A stretch of 7,842 nucleotides of DNA from the NCBI GenBank assembly GCA_023462275.1, contig JAEWYD010000270.1, positions 1 to 7,842 on the forward strand, written 5' to 3'. Below the pieces are notes generated by a model that had not been told where the DNA came from, did no database searches, and saw nothing but the letters and a program-made list of their open reading frames with translations. Both the position numbers and the translations under genes were made by a program. Positions 6,101 to 7,842 of this stretch are shown piece after piece (positions within the stretch are counted from its first letter, which is position 1; every line of letters starts with the position of its first letter). This stretch comes from Actinomycetes bacterium (GTDB lineage: Bacteria > Actinomycetota > Actinomycetes > Actinomycetales > Cellulomonadaceae).

Positions 6101-7842
6101 GCGCCGGCGCGCTCAGCGCGGTCGACCAGGACGCGGACGTCCTCGGGATGCTCGAGGAGCGCTTCGAGGTCATGACGAAGCTCCCGAACACGCCCAAGCG
6201 GTTCGTCGAGGGTGCGACGTCGGCTGACGGCGACACCAAGCGCATGATGCTCGACCACGCGAACTACTACGCCACGACCGGTGGTCACGGCGCGTGCCGT
6301 GGCTGCGGCGAGGTGACGGCGATCCGCCTGCTCACCTCCCTGAGCCGGGCGATCGGCGAGGACAAGCGCAAGGCGCACATGCGGGAGCTCGAGCAGACGG
6401 TCAACGCGCTGCGCGCCAAGGCTGCGGGGCTCGGCGAGGACGAGGCGGCGCGCCGCCAGCGGATCGACGGGATCGTCGAGGTCCTCGAGGACCGCCTGTA
6501 CCTCTACGAGGGTGGCCCGACCGGCAACGGCCCGGCCGCGTCCATCGTCGCCAACTCGACCGGCTGCTCCAGCGTGTACGCGTCGACGATGCCGTTCACG
6601 CCGTACCTCGACCCGTGGGTCAACAGCCTCTTCCAGGACGCCCAGCCGCTCGCGGCGGGCATCTGGGAGGGCGTGTCCGCCAACCTGGTCCCCGAGGTCC
6701 GGGCGCTGCGCCAGGCTCGCCTCGAGCTCGACGACGCGTACGACCCCGCCAAGCACGACAAGCAGATGTCGATGCTGGCGTGGCGGAACTTCACGCCGGA
6801 CGAGCTGTCGCTCATGCCGAACGTCCTCACGATCGGTGGCGACGGCGCGAGCTACGACATCGGCTTCGGCGCGATGTCCCGCGTCCTGGCGAGCGGCACC
6901 CCGATCAAGGTGCTCGTGCTCAACACCGGCGCGTACTCCAACACCGGCGGCCAGGCCTCGACGGCCTCGTTCACCGGTCAGGACGCCGACCTCGCCCGCT
7001 ACGGCAAGGCGCACGACGGCAAGCAGGAGACCCGCAAGGAGCTCGGCCTGATCGCCTCGTTCCACCCGGGTGTCTACGTCGCCTCGACGGCGACCGCGCT
7101 CCACGGCCACTACCTCACGACGGCCATGGAGGTCCTCGCCTACGACCGCGGCTCGGCGCTGATGGACGTGTACACGCCCTGCGGCACCGAGAACGGCATC
7201 CCGGAGGACCTGTCGAACGCCCGCTCGCGTCTCGCCGTGGAGAGCCGGGTCAGCCCGCTCTTCGTGCACGACCCGCGCAAGGGCTCGTCGCTCACCGAGC
7301 GCTTCAGCCTCGACGGCAACCCGGACGTGGACAAGAAGTGGACGACGTCGACGCTGGAGTACGTGGACGCGAGCGGCAACGCGCAGCTCATGACCACGCC
7401 TCTGACGCCGGCGGAGTTCGCGCTCGGCGAGGTCCGCTTCAAGAAGCAGTTCAAGAAGCTCAAGGCCGACGCCGACGTCGACGCGGTCCCGGTGGCGGAG
7501 TACGTCGAGCTCGACGCCGCCGCACGGGCCGGCAAGGTGCCGTTCGTGTACGCCACGGACGACGACCGCCGCCTCATCAAGGTGCAGGTCTCGGCGGCCA
7601 TCGTCGCCCTCGTGGAGGAGCGCCAGCGGTACTGGCAGACGCTGCAGTACCTGGCCGGTCAGGGCGAGGCCAAGCTGGCGGCGGAGTACCGCCAGGAGGT
7701 CGCCGACCTGAAGGCCCGCTACGAGGAGGCCTCGGCCCTGCGCGAGTCGTCGCTCGACGAGATCGCCCGGGCGATGTCCGACCTGGCGGCCTCGAGCAAG
7801 GCTCCGGTGAGCCTCGGCGCCGCGCTCGGCGCGCCTGCCGCG
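3133..7842 (+). CDS. Single-chain pyruvate:ferredoxin (2-oxoacid:acceptor) oxidoreductase, enlarged; runs off the right edge
   Basis: The likely reaction is 2-oxoacid (probably pyruvate) + CoA to acyl-CoA + CO2 with reduction of ferredoxin or flavodoxin, in the cytoplasm. The frame is open for 1570 codons without a stop; classical PFORs have about 1170-1230 residues. Domain I holds YPITPSTE (T37 matching the substrate Thr), an E68-G69 site for the thiamine-activating Glu, R122 and FDGF at 179-182. Domain II starts near QNQPDFQ (316-322). Domain III, CoA-binding-like, starts near residue 544 with GGYGT and KYGSEKSG (580-587). A ferredoxin-like domain has C848/851/854/858 and C979/982/985/989. 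The thiamine-diphosphate domain has C1055, C1058, C1145 and C1350 for the proximal cluster, GDG at 1236-1238 and YSNTGGQ (1268-1274). A coiled-coil-like tail follows about residue 1510 and the Ala-rich end suggests the C-terminus is near. The GTG start has only a weak ribosome-binding site; the alternative in-frame TTG at 3043 is unlikely. NifJ/Por type is firm, pyruvate specificity inferred. Confidence 0.93.
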   Translation, partial: MTSEPKYPGLPDVINGNGAVAHVMKHVCGGVIGYPITPSTEISETFEAARAEGQLNVFGKHPFFFETEGEHSAQSGALGAALTGGNYISNASSSQGILYALESHYVTAGKKIGGFVLQVAARVVSKHSLNVMAGHDDVYALLPAGYTILFGSNPQEAADLAAISYRVSALSLVPVANAFDGFATSHVMSEVLLPEPAMLKEYLGDPAGRVPCPTVAQEVLFGAKGRVFQLGQYLDRHADDFAPEDLAALRTFLADAAEKVEQDNAGALVAETAAWVPEDLQGQWRRQWTGAWEKGTRQLVPALVDPHNPGLTGPVQNQPDFQAGAVDHRTHFVSAVPGLARQAMAEYSELTGREYAPVLSYDCEDADYVMVGLGSITDDVRAVVPYLRRQGLKVGVVSVKLLQPFPEAELVEALAGKKAVTVLERSDDTALTRLVTQALFKAHANADSVQHAGIPALTTLPRVTTAIFGLGGHDVQPRHTIAAFKAMAAGTTGPLVYLGSQFFAADATPAVAELQEKLRAAYPETELMALETEENPAVLPETAMRIRFHSVGGYGTIATGKLLTDILAGVLNMHSKSAPKYGSEKSGAATNYYITLSPEPVLLTNAELEDVEVVISPDHKAFIHTNPLKGLTAGGTFILQSDLSPIEVWRELPAYARRTIRDKKIRFFVVDAFTVAKKHAPTAQLETRMMGIAFIGSMVGHVDRVSQGAPIEAIREKVRAQISKKFGSKGEAVVDANMAVISDGMAATQPVDYESAEFTAVEDDAPARALRTNALSASMCAATTEERATNLFDPAYYEDLVARPFREGTIGEAPVLPGTGLFMPVGSAVAKDKGLFRRTVPSFDASKCTGCLECALVCPDVAIPNTVHEIHDLLLTGIAAIDVTEAQRDALKAQVYPWAERVREIYRQDKSDRTFADVVGEASSVLDADQRSVVRNVEKVVAAVATFPVARTRPFFDAMEKDVPGTGALFSAVVDPWKCTGCLQCVDVCGAGALSAVDQDADVLGMLEERFEVMTKLPNTPKRFVEGATSADGDTKRMMLDHANYYATTGGHGACRGCGEVTAIRLLTSLSRAIGEDKRKAHMRELEQTVNALRAKAAGLGEDEAARRQRIDGIVEVLEDRLYLYEGGPTGNGPAASIVANSTGCSSVYASTMPFTPYLDPWVNSLFQDAQPLAAGIWEGVSANLVPEVRALRQARLELDDAYDPAKHDKQMSMLAWRNFTPDELSLMPNVLTIGGDGASYDIGFGAMSRVLASGTPIKVLVLNTGAYSNTGGQASTASFTGQDADLARYGKAHDGKQETRKELGLIASFHPGVYVASTATALHGHYLTTAMEVLAYDRGSALMDVYTPCGTENGIPEDLSNARSRLAVESRVSPLFVHDPRKGSSLTERFSLDGNPDVDKKWTTSTLEYVDASGNAQLMTTPLTPAEFALGEVRFKKQFKKLKADADVDAVPVAEYVELDAAARAGKVPFVYATDDDRRLIKVQVSAAIVALVEERQRYWQTLQYLAGQGEAKLAAEYRQEVADLKARYEEASALRESSLDEIARAMSDLAASSKAPVSLGAALGAPAA

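Noticed and set aside
5674..6102. A separate ferredoxin gene around the two cysteine motifs
   Set aside because: The cysteine motifs are in the continuous frame of the PFOR-like enzyme at the expected position between domain III and the thiamine-binding domain.
3106..7269. A 1387-codon open frame on the minus strand
   Set aside because: It lies wholly antisense to the PFOR-like gene, whose plus-strand frame has every family motif. The antisense product is a low-complexity run of Arg, Val, Leu, Asp, Glu and His typical of reverse frames in GC-rich coding DNA.

Overview
The window is very GC-rich, and nearly every third codon position in its real genes is G or C. Start codons are GTG or ATG, and a TAnnnT -10-like hexamer can be picked out. 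With the gene types present, this suggests a chromosome segment of a high-GC actinobacterium, possibly a facultatively anaerobic Micrococcales-type organism. The taxonomic guess is inference; no rRNA or tRNA is present to anchor it.

Layout. Positions 1-2773 hold a minus-strand ABC-transporter operon, read right to left. It has a LolD/MacB-type ATPase with an extra C-terminal beta-rich tail (2773-1841), a second LolD/MacB-type ATPase (1844-1128), and the N-terminal part of an FtsX/MacB-type permease (1131 to beyond position 1). The genes overlap by 4 bases at both junctions (GTGA, then ATGA), so they are probably translated as one coupled unit. Positions 2774-3132 form a divergent control region. 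It carries a possible -10 box, an inverted repeat and a 44-codon upstream reading frame with a good Shine-Dalgarno sequence. From 3133 to the right edge runs one uninterrupted reading frame of at least 1570 codons. It encodes a single-chain 2-oxoacid:ferredoxin oxidoreductase of the pyruvate:ferredoxin oxidoreductase (PFOR, NifJ/Por) type.

How the parts work. The PFOR-like enzyme would oxidatively decarboxylate a 2-oxoacid, most likely pyruvate, with CoA and thiamine diphosphate. It would pass the electrons through three [4Fe-4S] clusters to ferredoxin or flavodoxin. All domains and all twelve expected cluster cysteines are present, but the chain is several hundred residues longer than classical PFOR because of extra segments between conserved blocks. 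The ABC operon is a separate transcription unit. It probably encodes a mechanotransmission-type (FtsX/LolCDE/MacB-like) complex acting on an envelope substrate that cannot be named from sequence. Nothing visible ties the two units functionally.

The most interesting items are the enlarged PFOR with family-specific insertions, the short upstream reading frame overlapping its start codon, and the AbrB-like tail on the first ATPase. I saw no mobile element, CRISPR array, RNA gene or clear terminator.
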